This document shows, piece by piece, positions 49,434 through 58,658 of a stretch of DNA of 64,000 nt. The translations under genes were made by a program, and so were the position numbers. The stretch covers positions 124,001 to 188,000 of the forward strand of contig NZ_JANUXR010000002.1 of assembly GCF_024834075.1 (NCBI RefSeq). Reading direction: 5' to 3'. Numbering within the stretch: the stretch's first letter is position 1; each line of letters opens with the position of its first letter. Origin of the DNA: Corynebacterium sp. HS2168-gen11. GTDB lineage: Bacteria > Actinomycetota > Actinomycetes > Mycobacteriales > Mycobacteriaceae. The notes below the pieces were generated by a model that was not told the origin of the DNA, ran no database searches, and was given only the letters and a program-made list of their open reading frames with translations.

Positions 49434-50582
49434 TTAACGATTCGAATCCAACACGCCATTGGCGATTGATTCTTCAACTGCTATGAGATGATCCTCATGC
49501 GTCGAGGTAAATACTGTACGACCGTCTTTGTCGATTGTCACGAAAAACAGCCAGTCACCTTCAGCTGGATGTTCCATCGCAGAAATGGCTTCCATCGATG
49601 GCGAAGCAATTGGGGTCTCTGGTAGACCATCTTTTTGGTAGGTATTCCACGCGGTTGGACGTGCACGGTCTTCGTCCGTGGTTGCAATCTCAACTTCAAG
49701 TAAGTCGTAATTTACCGTGGAATCGAACTCAAGGCGCATTGGTAGCGCGAGACGATTCAAAATCACGCGGGCAACCTTGTCGAAGTCTCCTGCTGGTGAT
49801 TCGCGTTCCACCAATGAGGCTGCGGTTAAGAGATCATACGGGTGAAGGTTCAGTTGTGCTGCGCGAGTAGTAAGGTTCTCACGCAGCAGTGCCGTTTCAG
49901 AACGCGTGATCAAATTGCGTAAAATTGTGACGGCATCATGTCCTGGCACCACCACATATTGACCTGGAACAATCAAACCTTCTAATCTGCGTGGATCTTC
50001 ACCTCGTGCCAGCACACGTTCTCGTGCCCATTCTGGCACTCCGAGTTCGTCCATGCTTGCAGTAGCAGCAACGTGTTGCAACTCTGCAACATCTAAGCAT
50101 TTTGGACTTCCTTCACCACAACTAATCTTGGAAATTTCGCTATAAATACCTGCTCGCGTTGGACCTCCCACCACGGTGACGTCCATCAATGTGGATCCAC
50201 CAGGAATCTCCAAACGATCGACCATATTGGTTGTATCTAATAACGCCTCGACAGCTGCCGCAGCACTTATATGTGTATGCAAACGATACACACCAGGCTG
50301 GAGTTGCACGGAACGCTCATCTGCTGCAGCTATCTGATTGAACGTTTCAACAGATGCCACGATTTCTGCATCCACTAATGCGGAACCAAGAGAAAGCATA
50401 GTAGCGCCATCTTCGACCACAACTAATGCAATGTCTTCCCCCTGACCTTTATAGTCATCGTCAGGTCGGTTGATCACAGATACGCCGATATGGATCAAAG
50501 CACCGATGAGTAACACCAGCGCGGTAATCACCACTGCTGCTGCTCGTTGACGTCGCTTCACATACAATGGTTCCATGCGCAT
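49434..50582 (-). CDS. mltG: Endolytic murein transglycosylase MltG (YceG-like)
   Basis: A 382-residue membrane-anchored enzyme thought to cut nascent glycan strands and set their length. There is a short basic N-terminus, one membrane segment (about 14-36), then the extracytoplasmic YceG domain with the catalytic glutamate in AASLVERESPAG and RLEFDSTVNYDL. ATG 50582 has aaggag about 11 bases upstream. It follows ruvX and precedes aroE, the standard actinobacterial order. Confidence 0.95.
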   Translation of the reverse strand: MRMEPLYVKRRQRAAAVVITALVLLIGALIHIGVSVINRPDDDYKGQGEDIALVVVEDGATMLSLGSALVDAEIVASVETFNQIAAADERSVQLQPGVYRLHTHISAAAAVEALLDTTNMVDRLEIPGGSTLMDVTVVGGPTRAGIYSEISKISCGEGSPKCLDVAELQHVAATASMDELGVPEWARERVLARGEDPRRLEGLIVPGQYVVVPGHDAVTILRNLITRSETALLRENLTTRAAQLNLHPYDLLTAASLVERESPAGDFDKVARVILNRLALPMRLEFDSTVNYDLLEVEIATTDEDRARPTAWNTYQKDGLPETPIASPSMEAISAMEHPAEGDWLFFVTIDKDGRTVFTSTHEDHLIAVEESIANGVLDSNR

Positions 50583-50598
50583 GCGAATCAGCTCTCCT

Positions 50599-51135
50599 TT
50601 ATTGTTCGGATGACTCCTCAGTCATACTACTGTGTGCACTCGCATCTGTCTGAAGAAACACGCGTCGCTCGTCTAGCCACGACTGTAGAATCTCAACCGC
50701 AGCAATTTGGTCAATCATCGTTCGATGATGTCTCGAGTTTACGCCAGCTTCTCGTAACGCGTGAGTAGCAATCACTGTTGTAAGACGTTCATCGGCATAT
50801 TTCACAGGAATATGCGGCAAGCGGCGACGAATGCGGAAACCAATATCCTTGGCATGTTTGACACTTTTCGAACCATTGCCTTGTAAATCGCGTGGCAAGC
50901 CAACGACAACTTCTACCACATTGTTTTCGTTAATTACTGCCACCAAGCGATCGATATCAGCTTGATCACGGTCTTTTAGTCCGGTTTCACGCTTGATTGT
51001 CTCCAGTGGCATCGCCATCGTTGCATCACTGCCAGATAAGGCAAGCCCAATGCGCACAGTACCAACATCAACGCCAAGCCGACGACCATAGCCTGGGTCA
51101 TCTTCACCTGGTCGATCTGGGGTAACTTTTGCCAT
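50599..51135 (-). CDS. ruvX: Holliday-junction-resolvase-like protein RuvX/YqgF
   Basis: A 178-residue RNase-H-fold protein implicated in rRNA processing and junction resolution. Motifs are [15 protein letters not shown] near the N-terminus, [14 protein letters not shown] and [11 protein letters not shown] 51135 ([10 protein letters not shown]) is chosen, with aaagga about 11 bases upstream; the frame is open for 11 codons more. It sits 16 bases before mltG. Confidence 0.94.
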   Translation of the reverse strand: MAKVTPDRPGEDDPGYGRRLGVDVGTVRIGLALSGSDATMAMPLETIKRETGLKDRDQADIDRLVAVINENNVVEVVVGLPRDLQGNGSKSVKHAKDIGFRIRRRLPHIPVKYADERLTTVIATHALREAGVNSRHHRTMIDQIAAVEILQSWLDERRVFLQTDASAHSSMTEESSEQ

Positions 51136-51184
51136 ATGTTGGATGTTCCTTTCGTATATCTGCGGCAATGCAATAAATCAGCAT

Positions 51185-51221
51185 AAAAGGCCTAAAGTCA
51201 GTAACCAACTTCAGGCCTTTT
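51185..51221 (-). terminator. Terminator after alaS
   Basis: A 14-bp stem with one mismatch (51185-51198 with 51208-51221) has aaaaggcct/aggcctttt at its base. On the minus strand the stem ends in ttttatg. It lies 14 bases past the alaS stop. Confidence 0.8.
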
Positions 51222-51234
51222 GATGCTGTGCGCC

Positions 51235-53904
51235 TTATCCTAACGTGCGCACAATATCTTCTACTGCAGCAAATGCATTTGGCAAACCAGCTGCATCGCT
51301 ACCGGAGCCTTGTGCCATGTCAGGTTTACCGCCACCGCGGCCTGCAACATAGGTGCCGATTTCTTTCACTAAATCGCCAGACTTCACACCTTGTGCAACT
51401 GCAGTCTTAGTAGCTGCAACCACGAATGGAACCTTTTGATCGGCTTCGCTCGCAAGCACAACAACTGCTGGCTGTTCACCGTACTGATTCTTCAGGTCCG
51501 TTGCGAGGGTACGCAAGTCTTGCGCACTGGTACCTTCTGGCAAGGTTGCTGTCAGCACTGCAAATTCGCCAATACGTGTAGCACTGTTCTTCAGTTCAGC
51601 GCTACGCGCCAATAATTGAGCTTGACGGAGATCTTCGATGCGCTTTTCTGCTTCTTTGAGCTTTGCCACCAATTGTTCCACGCGATCTGGAACTTCCTGA
51701 GAAGGTGCTTTCAACGCAGTTGCCAAGCCGTTGAGCGTTGCACGCTCCTTGGAAAGATAATTGAAGGAGTTCAAACCAGAATATGCTTCAATGCGGCGCA
51801 CACCAGAACCAACTGACGATTCACCTAGGATCGCAATTGGGCCGATTTGCGATGAATGAGCAACGTGGGTACCACCACACAGCTCCATCGAGAATGGTCC
51901 GCCGATTTCCACAACGCGAACTTCAGAACCATAGTTTTCACCGAACAGTGCCATTGCTCCCATTGCTTTCGCTTCGTCCAATGAAGTTTCAATGGTATTG
52001 ACTTTCCAGTCTGTATCGACTGCTTCATTGGTGATCGCCTCAATACGAGCAAGCTGATCAGCGGTTAATGATTCAGTGTAATTGAAATCGAATCGTAGGT
52101 ATCCTGGCTTGTTCATCGAACCAGCCTGTACTGCCGTAGGACCAAGCACCTCGCGCAATGCTGCGTGGATTAGGTGAGTACCAGAGTGTGCTTGGCGTGC
52201 TGCATGGCGCCATGCTGCATCAACCTGTGCGGCAACAGTGTCACCAAGACCCAGACCACCGGATTCCACAGTGGCACGATGTACCCACAGCTTTTTACCG
52301 ATCTTTTGCACATCATTGACGCGCAACACAGTATCACCCATCACAATTTGACCACGGTCACCAATTTGACCACCGGCTTCTGCGTAGAGTGGAGAAGCAT
52401 CCAAAATTACTTCAACAGTCTGGCCAGCGTGAACTTCATTGACTTTCTGTCCATCAGCAATCAGGCCAATAACTGTGGAATCGGATTCCAGGGAGTCATA
52501 TCCTAAGAATTCGGTTGGTTTATTATCCACCCAATCACGATAAATCGAAAGGTCAGCATGTCCATGCTTCTTGGCTTGGGAATCAGCCTTTGCACGGGAA
52601 CGCTGCTGCGCCATCAAAGTATCGAAACCAGCAGTATCAACCTCTAAGCCAGCCTCAGCTGCCATTTCTAAGGTCAGATCAATTGGGAAACCGTAGGTAT
52701 CGTGCAGGGCAAATGCATCAGCACCAACCAACGTGGTTTGACCACCTGCCTTGACCTTTGCTGCGGCTTCTTCAAACAACTGGGTGCCAGATTCGAGAGT
52801 CTTTAAGAAAGCCTTTTCCTCTGTCACTGCAACACGCAAAATACGTTCACGGTTCTCTGCAATTTCAGGGTACGAAGGCGTCATGGTGTCCATAATCGTA
52901 TTGATGAAGACTTCCATGGTCTGACCAGTTGCACCGAGCAAACGTGCAGAACGAATGATACGACGCAATAGGCGACGCAAAATGTAACCACGGCCTTCAT
53001 TACCTGGGGTCACACCGTCGAGAATCAGCATCATGGCTGTACGTGAGTGGTCTGCAATCACGCGGAAACGAATATCATCTTCGCGAGTCTTGCCATACAC
53101 CGCACCAGTTTGTTCTTGAGCTGCATCAATGACTGGACGCAACAGGTCAGTCTCGTAAACGTTATCCACGCCTTGGAGCAAACATGCGACACGCTCGACA
53201 CCCATGCCGGTATCGATATTCTTCTTTGGCAGTGGACCAATGATTTCGAAATTATCTTTACCGATACCTTCACCGCGCTCATTTTGCATGAACACCAGGT
53301 TCCAGATTTCTAGGTAACGGGAATCATCAGCAGCTGGGCCGCCTTCGTTGCCGTATTCTGGGCCACGGTCATAATAAATTTCACTCGATGGGCCACATGG
53401 TCCTGGAACACCCATAGACCAGTAGTTATCAGCCATGCCAAGACGCTGAATGCGCTCAAGTGGCAAACCAATTTGGTTATGCCAAATATCCGCGGCCTCA
53501 TCATCGTCGAGGTAAACAGTTACCCATAGCTTTTCTGGATCGAACCCATAACCGCCATCTTCAATGGAATCAGTGAGCAGACTCCATGCGTGCTTAATTG
53601 CACCTTCTTTAAAATATTGACCGAAGGAGAAATTACCTGCCATTTGGAAGAACGTATTATGGCGGGTGGTAATGCCAACTTCTTCAATATCAAGCGTACG
53701 CACACACTTTTGAATACTGGTAGCAGTTCCATTGGCAAATGGTGGGTTTTGTTGACCAAGAAAGTATGGCTTGAATGGCACCATACCTGCGTTGACAAAC
53801 AACAGGTTAGGATCATCAAGAATCAACGACGCACTTGGTACAGCTTGGTGTCCAGCTTTAACAAAGTGGTTCGTGAAACGCTCGCGGATTTCGTGAGTTT
53901 GCAT
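51235..53904 (-). CDS. alaS: Alanyl-tRNA synthetase
   Basis: An 889-residue class II synthetase. The N-terminal aminoacylation domain (from [14 protein letters not shown]) is followed by the editing domain with [11 protein letters not shown] (HxxxH) and [10 protein letters not shown] (Cys and His of the zinc site). A C-terminal DHHA1-like domain ends the chain. The protein is full length. ATG 53904 has gaggaag just upstream. The order rarA-alaS-ruvX-mltG-aroE is conserved in actinobacteria. Confidence 0.97.
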   Translation of the reverse strand: MQTHEIRERFTNHFVKAGHQAVPSASLILDDPNLLFVNAGMVPFKPYFLGQQNPPFANGTATSIQKCVRTLDIEEVGITTRHNTFFQMAGNFSFGQYFKEGAIKHAWSLLTDSIEDGGYGFDPEKLWVTVYLDDDEAADIWHNQIGLPLERIQRLGMADNYWSMGVPGPCGPSSEIYYDRGPEYGNEGGPAADDSRYLEIWNLVFMQNERGEGIGKDNFEIIGPLPKKNIDTGMGVERVACLLQGVDNVYETDLLRPVIDAAQEQTGAVYGKTREDDIRFRVIADHSRTAMMLILDGVTPGNEGRGYILRRLLRRIIRSARLLGATGQTMEVFINTIMDTMTPSYPEIAENRERILRVAVTEEKAFLKTLESGTQLFEEAAAKVKAGGQTTLVGADAFALHDTYGFPIDLTLEMAAEAGLEVDTAGFDTLMAQQRSRAKADSQAKKHGHADLSIYRDWVDNKPTEFLGYDSLESDSTVIGLIADGQKVNEVHAGQTVEVILDASPLYAEAGGQIGDRGQIVMGDTVLRVNDVQKIGKKLWVHRATVESGGLGLGDTVAAQVDAAWRHAARQAHSGTHLIHAALREVLGPTAVQAGSMNKPGYLRFDFNYTESLTADQLARIEAITNEAVDTDWKVNTIETSLDEAKAMGAMALFGENYGSEVRVVEIGGPFSMELCGGTHVAHSSQIGPIAILGESSVGSGVRRIEAYSGLNSFNYLSKERATLNGLATALKAPSQEVPDRVEQLVAKLKEAEKRIEDLRQAQLLARSAELKNSATRIGEFAVLTATLPEGTSAQDLRTLATDLKNQYGEQPAVVVLASEADQKVPFVVAATKTAVAQGVKSGDLVKEIGTYVAGRGGGKPDMAQGSGSDAAGLPNAFAAVEDIVRTLG

Positions 53905-53959
53905 TCTTCCTCTTTCTTATTTGCGCTTGCACACTTTTGACAGCGCACATACAACTTGC

Positions 53960-55282
53960 TTACTTTAGCACTTTCCCGCGCGTAAGTTGTTTCAGTTTCT
54001 CTAACACCTCAGAAATTCGTGACTCTTGGCCACGTGAGGTGGGTTTATAATAGTTTGCTTGTGCCAGATTATCAGGTAAGTACTGTTGTGCAACAACTCC
54101 AGATGGATAATCATGCGGATACAAATATCCTTGGGCATTCCCTAATTTTTTTGCCCCGGAATAATGGCCATCCCGAAGATGCGCTGGCACAGTGCCGGTC
54201 TTGCCTTGGTGAACATCTTCTAATGCATCTGAAATTGCTCGATACACCGCGTTTGATTTTGGTGCCGTCGCTAAGTGAATCGTTGCTTGTGCCAAGCTTA
54301 ACCGCGCTTCTGGCATACCAATCAACTGTACCGCTTGAGCTGCAGCAACCGCAGTTTGCAATGCCGTGGGATCCGCCATCCCAATATCTTCACTGGCATG
54401 TACAACTAATCTTCGCGCAATAAATCGTGGATCTTCACCAGCAGCAATCATCCGAGCGAGATAATGCAGCGCAGCATCAACATCAGAACCGCGAATAGAC
54501 TTAATAAACGCACTGGTCACATCATAATGTTGATCACCATCACGGTCATAGCGCACCGCAGCACGATCAATCGTTGCCCCAACTAGTTCCGCAGTCAGTA
54601 CTTGTCCATCCGCAACTGCTTCGGCTGCGGCCTCTAAATAGGTTAAGCTCCTGCGTGCATCCCCTGCAGCGAGTTGCACGAGCAGATCAAGTGCTGGCTT
54701 TTCGACGCGAATCCTTTCCCCTAACCCTCGTGAGTCGGCAATTGCCCTGGTTAATACCGTCGCGATTTCATCGTCGGTTAAAGGAGTCAAAGATAACAAT
54801 AAGGAACGCGATAATAGCGGCGATACCACAGAAAAACTTGGGTTTTCGGTAGTAGCTGCAACTAACAACACCACGCGATTTTCTACAGCCGCCAGAAGTG
54901 CATCTTGCTGAGTTTTTGAGAACCTGTGCACCTCATCGATAAACAACACTGTTTTACTGCCGTGAATAAGATCACGTCGTGCTTGATCGATCACTGCGCG
55001 AACTTCTTTGACACCAGAGTTCAAGGCAGACAACCCAACAAACTTCTGCCCTGTTGCCGTGGAAAGTAACGACGCAAGGGTGGTCTTGCCGGTTCCAGGG
55101 GGACCATACAAGATGACCGATGATTCTCCTGAGCCTTCCAACAATCGTCGCAATGGACGCCCTGGCGCTAACAAGTGCTGTTGCCCAATGACCTCATCGA
55201 TGCTACGCGGTCGCATCCTAGCAGCAAGCGGCTGATCTGGAGTATTCGATGGTTGCACATCTACAGCAGTGTCAAACAACAT
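53960..55282 (-). CDS. rarA: Replication-associated recombination protein A (MgsA/RarA AAA ATPase)
   Basis: A 440-residue AAA+ ATPase of the clamp-loader group, which acts at stalled forks. The N-terminal signature [14 protein letters not shown] is followed by Walker [12 protein letters not shown] (about 58-68), Walker [11 protein letters not shown] and the C-terminal MgsA tetramerisation region ([20 protein letters not shown]). It begins 6 bases after the upstream kinase-fold gene, suggesting one transcript. Confidence 0.95.
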   Translation of the reverse strand: MLFDTAVDVQPSNTPDQPLAARMRPRSIDEVIGQQHLLAPGRPLRRLLEGSGESSVILYGPPGTGKTTLASLLSTATGQKFVGLSALNSGVKEVRAVIDQARRDLIHGSKTVLFIDEVHRFSKTQQDALLAAVENRVVLLVAATTENPSFSVVSPLLSRSLLLSLTPLTDDEIATVLTRAIADSRGLGERIRVEKPALDLLVQLAAGDARRSLTYLEAAAEAVADGQVLTAELVGATIDRAAVRYDRDGDQHYDVTSAFIKSIRGSDVDAALHYLARMIAAGEDPRFIARRLVVHASEDIGMADPTALQTAVAAAQAVQLIGMPEARLSLAQATIHLATAPKSNAVYRAISDALEDVHQGKTGTVPAHLRDGHYSGAKKLGNAQGYLYPHDYPSGVVAQQYLPDNLAQANYYKPTSRGQESRISEVLEKLKQLTRGKVLK

Positions 55283-55288
55283 CTACGT

Positions 55289-56527
55289 TCAGCGCAACCT
55301 TTCAACCATTTCGAGTGCAAAGCTGGCAACGCTGCGAGCAGCTTCTTCATCGCTTCGACGAGCAAATCGGTACAGTGCCTCGTAAGTTTCTAATAAATCC
55401 AGTCGAATGAGCCGTAAATCTTCATCAATGGAATCGGTATTCGCAAATAATTCATGCGCCCACGGTGCTGATCGTTCTAGAAGGTCTTCAATAAAGATTT
55501 CTGACTCGTAATCGGCATCATTTGGAGTTTCAATATGATCCAGTGTGATATCAAAATGTAGCAACGCGATCGAGGAAAACGTCCAACCCACCAAAGCCGT
55601 AATAATGCGGTTATGCAAGCGCTGACGATTGTTCACATTTGGCCAGATCTCACCGGTTTCGTGCACCCACGCATCAATAAAAGCATCAGCTTCTTCATCT
55701 GAGATCTCTCGTGGCGCTAAAAATTGCGGGAATCCTGCGATCACGCAAGCCACATCGAAAGTCGCATCCCGGTAGCCAGCCCATTCATAGTCCAGGAAGT
55801 GAGTTTTGCGATCAGTCATCAAAATATTATCTGGGCTTAAATCAAATGGAGTAAACGCTCGATGCTGGCCACGCACTAATCGTCGTGTAGCTTCTGCAGC
55901 GTAATCGTGAACCTCTGCTGGAATTGCAATACCAACGCTACTTAAAATTTTCTCTGCAAATGGGATACCCACTGCAACCAAACGTTCACGATGCTCATGA
56001 AACTTTTTCACCAGTGGCTGTTTTTGCAGCATTCGGTTTTGCAAGATAAGAAATTGCTCCTCTTTCCCTGCAGTACCTTTATGCATTTTGCCAAGCGCAC
56101 GCCCTAAATCGCGTAATAATGCGATCCTGCGCGCGGGGTCTTTATCAACCAGCAAATCAGCAACAGTATCGCCATCACCGGCATCGGTAATGACAATCAG
56201 TTTCTTCTCTAGATCGTACGCTAACAGCACGGGACCTGGGCGGACATCTTCATTCAAACTAGTGGTGAACTGGTAGCCAATAACCTCACGCACTAAGGCA
56301 ACTTTATCTTCAATGTTGTCGGTACCTGGAATGTATTTAATAACGACACTTTTGAATTGGACAAACGGTGAAGGCTCCACTTTGGCACGTAACACAATAC
56401 CGCTACCCGAACCACCGAGCTGCGCTGCGCCAAAAAGATGTTGATCTCCACCAAAGCGTTCGGTAAGCAATGCTTCAGCGGTGCGAATGATTGTATCGTT
56501 AAGAACTTGCTGAGGGGAGGTCGTCAT
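55289..56527 (-). CDS. Phosphotransferase (APH-like kinase fold), substrate unknown
   Basis: A 412-residue protein with an aminoglycoside-phosphotransferase-like kinase fold. It has an N-lobe with GGSGSGIVLRA and the lysine-bearing VVIKYI, a catalytic loop TPFDLSPDNIL (Asp and Asn kept, the usual His replaced) and the metal motif FLDYEWAGYRDATFD. Acidic and helical segments end the chain. It lies between aspS and rarA in a tight minus-strand run. Its position among housekeeping genes points to metabolic or cellular phosphorylation rather than drug resistance; that is inference. Confidence 0.78.
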   Translation of the reverse strand: MTTSPQQVLNDTIIRTAEALLTERFGGDQHLFGAAQLGGSGSGIVLRAKVEPSPFVQFKSVVIKYIPGTDNIEDKVALVREVIGYQFTTSLNEDVRPGPVLLAYDLEKKLIVITDAGDGDTVADLLVDKDPARRIALLRDLGRALGKMHKGTAGKEEQFLILQNRMLQKQPLVKKFHEHRERLVAVGIPFAEKILSSVGIAIPAEVHDYAAEATRRLVRGQHRAFTPFDLSPDNILMTDRKTHFLDYEWAGYRDATFDVACVIAGFPQFLAPREISDEEADAFIDAWVHETGEIWPNVNNRQRLHNRIITALVGWTFSSIALLHFDITLDHIETPNDADYESEIFIEDLLERSAPWAHELFANTDSIDEDLRLIRLDLLETYEALYRFARRSDEEAARSVASFALEMVERLR

Positions 56528-56552
56528 AATTCACCTTGTCCGATATAGGGAA

Positions 56553-56585
56553 AAGAGGCCCAACCACAGTACATGCGATTAGGCC
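56553..56585 (-). terminator. Terminator after aspS
   Basis: gaggcc (56553-56558) pairs with ggcctc (56580-56585), with two further A-T pairs after a mismatch. The minus strand continues cttttccc. It lies 18 bases past the aspS stop. Confidence 0.6.
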
Positions 56586-56602
56586 TCCTAGTTTACCTTG
56601 TG

Positions 56603-58390
56603 CTACTTCTTTTCTGCTTTAGGTTTGAAGTCAACACCGGTTTCTTTACGTTGTTGCAACGGAATTGGTGCTGGTGCATCGGTCAGTGGATCGACGCCGC
56701 CACCAGACTTCGGGAAGGCAATGACATCACGAATGGAGTCAAAACCGCCGAGTAGAGACACGATACGGTCCCAACCGAATGCCAATCCACCGTGTGGTGG
56801 TGCACCATAGGAGAAGGCTTCAAGCAAGAAGCCGAACTTCTCTTGTGCTTCTTCTTCGGTGATACCCATAACAGCAAAAACACGCTCTTGAATATCGCGA
56901 CGGTGAATACGAATGGAACCGCCGCCGATTTCATTGCCGTTACATACAATATCGTATGCATATGCCAACGCCTCGCCTGGATTTGTATCGAAGGTATCGA
57001 GGCATTCAGGCTTTGGCGAGGTAAAGGCGTGGTGAACAGCTGTCCATGCGGAGTGGCCCAATGCAACATCGCCGGAAGCAGTTGCATCTGCAGAAGGCTC
57101 GAACATTGGCGCGTCGACAACCCAGGTAAACGCCCAGTCGCCTTCCTTGATCAAGTCAAGCTTCTTTGCAATTTCACCACGAGCTGCACCAAGCAATGCA
57201 CGTGAGCTCTTGGTATCACCTGCTGCGAAGAATACGCAGTCGCCAGGCTTTGCACCAACGTGAGCCGCAATGCCTGCACGCTCCGCATCAGAAAGATTCT
57301 TCGCAACTGGACCAGCAAGCTCACCGTTTTCGTCGATAAGAATATAGGCCAGGCCACGTGCACCACGCTGCTTCGCCCACTCCTGCCATGCATCAAGCTG
57401 ACGACGTGGCTGAGATGCGCCACCTTCCATGACAACTGCACCGACGTATTCGTTCTGGAACACGCGGAATGGGGTGTCTTTGAAGAATTCAGTACATTCC
57501 ACCAGCTGAATATCAAAGCGCAAGTCCGGCTTATCAGAGCCGTACAGACGCATCGCATCGTGGTATGTCATACGTGGGATTGGGGTGGAAATCTCATAGC
57601 CAATAAGCTTCCAGAGTTCCTTGACGATTTCTTCTGCCAACGCAATCACATCGTCTTGATCCACGAAGCTCATCTCGATATCGAGCTGAGTGAATTCTGG
57701 CTGGCGATCGGCGCGGAAATCTTCATCACGGTAGCAACGAGCGATCTGGTAATAGCGCTCCATACCTGCCACCATCAGCAGTTGTTTGAACAACTGTGGA
57801 GATTGTGGCAATGCGTACCATGAACCTGGCTTCAAGCGAGCTGGTACCAAGAAGTCGCGCGCACCTTCTGGCGTAGAACGGGTCAGAGTTGGGGTCTCAA
57901 TTTCGACGAAGTCGTGCTTCTCGAGCACTCGACGTGCTGCTTGGTTTGCCTTTGAACGCAAGCGCAGTGCCCCACCTTGGGATGTACGACGCAAGTCCAA
58001 ATAGCGATACTTCAAGCGTGCTTCTTCACCGACTTCACCGCCCTTGGCAGCGTCATCGATTTGGAATGGAAGTGGAGCTGCATCGTTTAAGACTTCTAAT
58101 TCAGTGACGTTGATTTCAACATCGCCAGATGGCAGGTTTGGGTTTTCCGAACCTGCAGGACGCAACTCAACGACACCAGTGACCTTCAAGCAAAACTCGC
58201 TCCGTAGGTGATGAGCTCGCTCAGCAACTTCATTGTCACGGAAAACCACCTGTGCCAAACCAGAAGAATCACGCAAATCGATGAAAATAACACCACCGTG
58301 ATCACGACGGCGGGAAACCCAACCAGTCAAGGTCACAGTCTGGCCAGCGGTCTCCTTGCGGAGTTCTCCCGCGAGATGAGTGCGCAGCAC
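56603..58390 (-). CDS. aspS: Aspartyl-tRNA synthetase
   Basis: A 595-residue class IIb enzyme. The N-terminal OB fold ([20 protein letters not shown]) binds the anticodon. Motif 2 ([18 protein letters not shown]), the bacterial insertion domain and motif 3 ([18 protein letters not shown]) follow. GTG 58390 is chosen because [12 protein letters not shown] is the conserved start and aaagga lies 10 bases upstream; TTG 58399 and GTG 58396 are in frame. A structured leader with a terminator-like hairpin lies 90-190 bases upstream. Confidence 0.95.
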   Translation of the reverse strand: MLRTHLAGELRKETAGQTVTLTGWVSRRRDHGGVIFIDLRDSSGLAQVVFRDNEVAERAHHLRSEFCLKVTGVVELRPAGSENPNLPSGDVEINVTELEVLNDAAPLPFQIDDAAKGGEVGEEARLKYRYLDLRRTSQGGALRLRSKANQAARRVLEKHDFVEIETPTLTRSTPEGARDFLVPARLKPGSWYALPQSPQLFKQLLMVAGMERYYQIARCYRDEDFRADRQPEFTQLDIEMSFVDQDDVIALAEEIVKELWKLIGYEISTPIPRMTYHDAMRLYGSDKPDLRFDIQLVECTEFFKDTPFRVFQNEYVGAVVMEGGASQPRRQLDAWQEWAKQRGARGLAYILIDENGELAGPVAKNLSDAERAGIAAHVGAKPGDCVFFAAGDTKSSRALLGAARGEIAKKLDLIKEGDWAFTWVVDAPMFEPSADATASGDVALGHSAWTAVHHAFTSPKPECLDTFDTNPGEALAYAYDIVCNGNEIGGGSIRIHRRDIQERVFAVMGITEEEAQEKFGFLLEAFSYGAPPHGGLAFGWDRIVSLLGGFDSIRDVIAFPKSGGGVDPLTDAPAPIPLQQRKETGVDFKPKAEKK

Positions 58391-58476
58391 GTGCACCAAA
58401 TCCTTTCAAAAGGTAGAAAACTATTCTCAAGTCTGTTAATTCTACACCCTTACACCCAGTGTTGGACAATGCGAGA

Positions 58477-58583
58477 AGAGAAAAACTGTCGATGCGATCT
58501 TTTTCTCTCCGTTATTGGTGCCACACTAGGGTTGGGATGTCCCCCAAGTCCAGCTTTGCAACCAAGGTCACACTGGTGTGGTA
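58477..58583 (-). promoter_or_regulatory. Structured leader upstream of aspS with T-box-like core and terminator hairpin
   Basis: On the minus strand accacac (near 58582-58576) can pair with gtgtgg (58526-58521), closing an element with an inner ttggg/cccaa stem. The right side reads AGTGTGGCACC, matching 10 of 11 positions of the T-box core AGGGTGGnACC. Directly downstream, agagaaaaa/tttttctct (58508-58500 with 58485-58477) forms a hairpin ending in a T-rich tail. This looks like an attenuator for aspS, but a full T-box stem I was not recognised. Confidence 0.4.
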
Positions 58584-58658
58584 GCTATGCTCAAAAACCC
58601 GCGCGACTTGCCCACCAAGTGTTGCAGTTTTTACGGCTTAATTACGCACGTTATGCAG

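Noticed and set aside
55289..56527. Aminoglycoside-resistance phosphotransferase
   Set aside because: Only the general kinase fold matches; the HxD histidine is missing and the gene sits in a conserved housekeeping run with no transfer signs.
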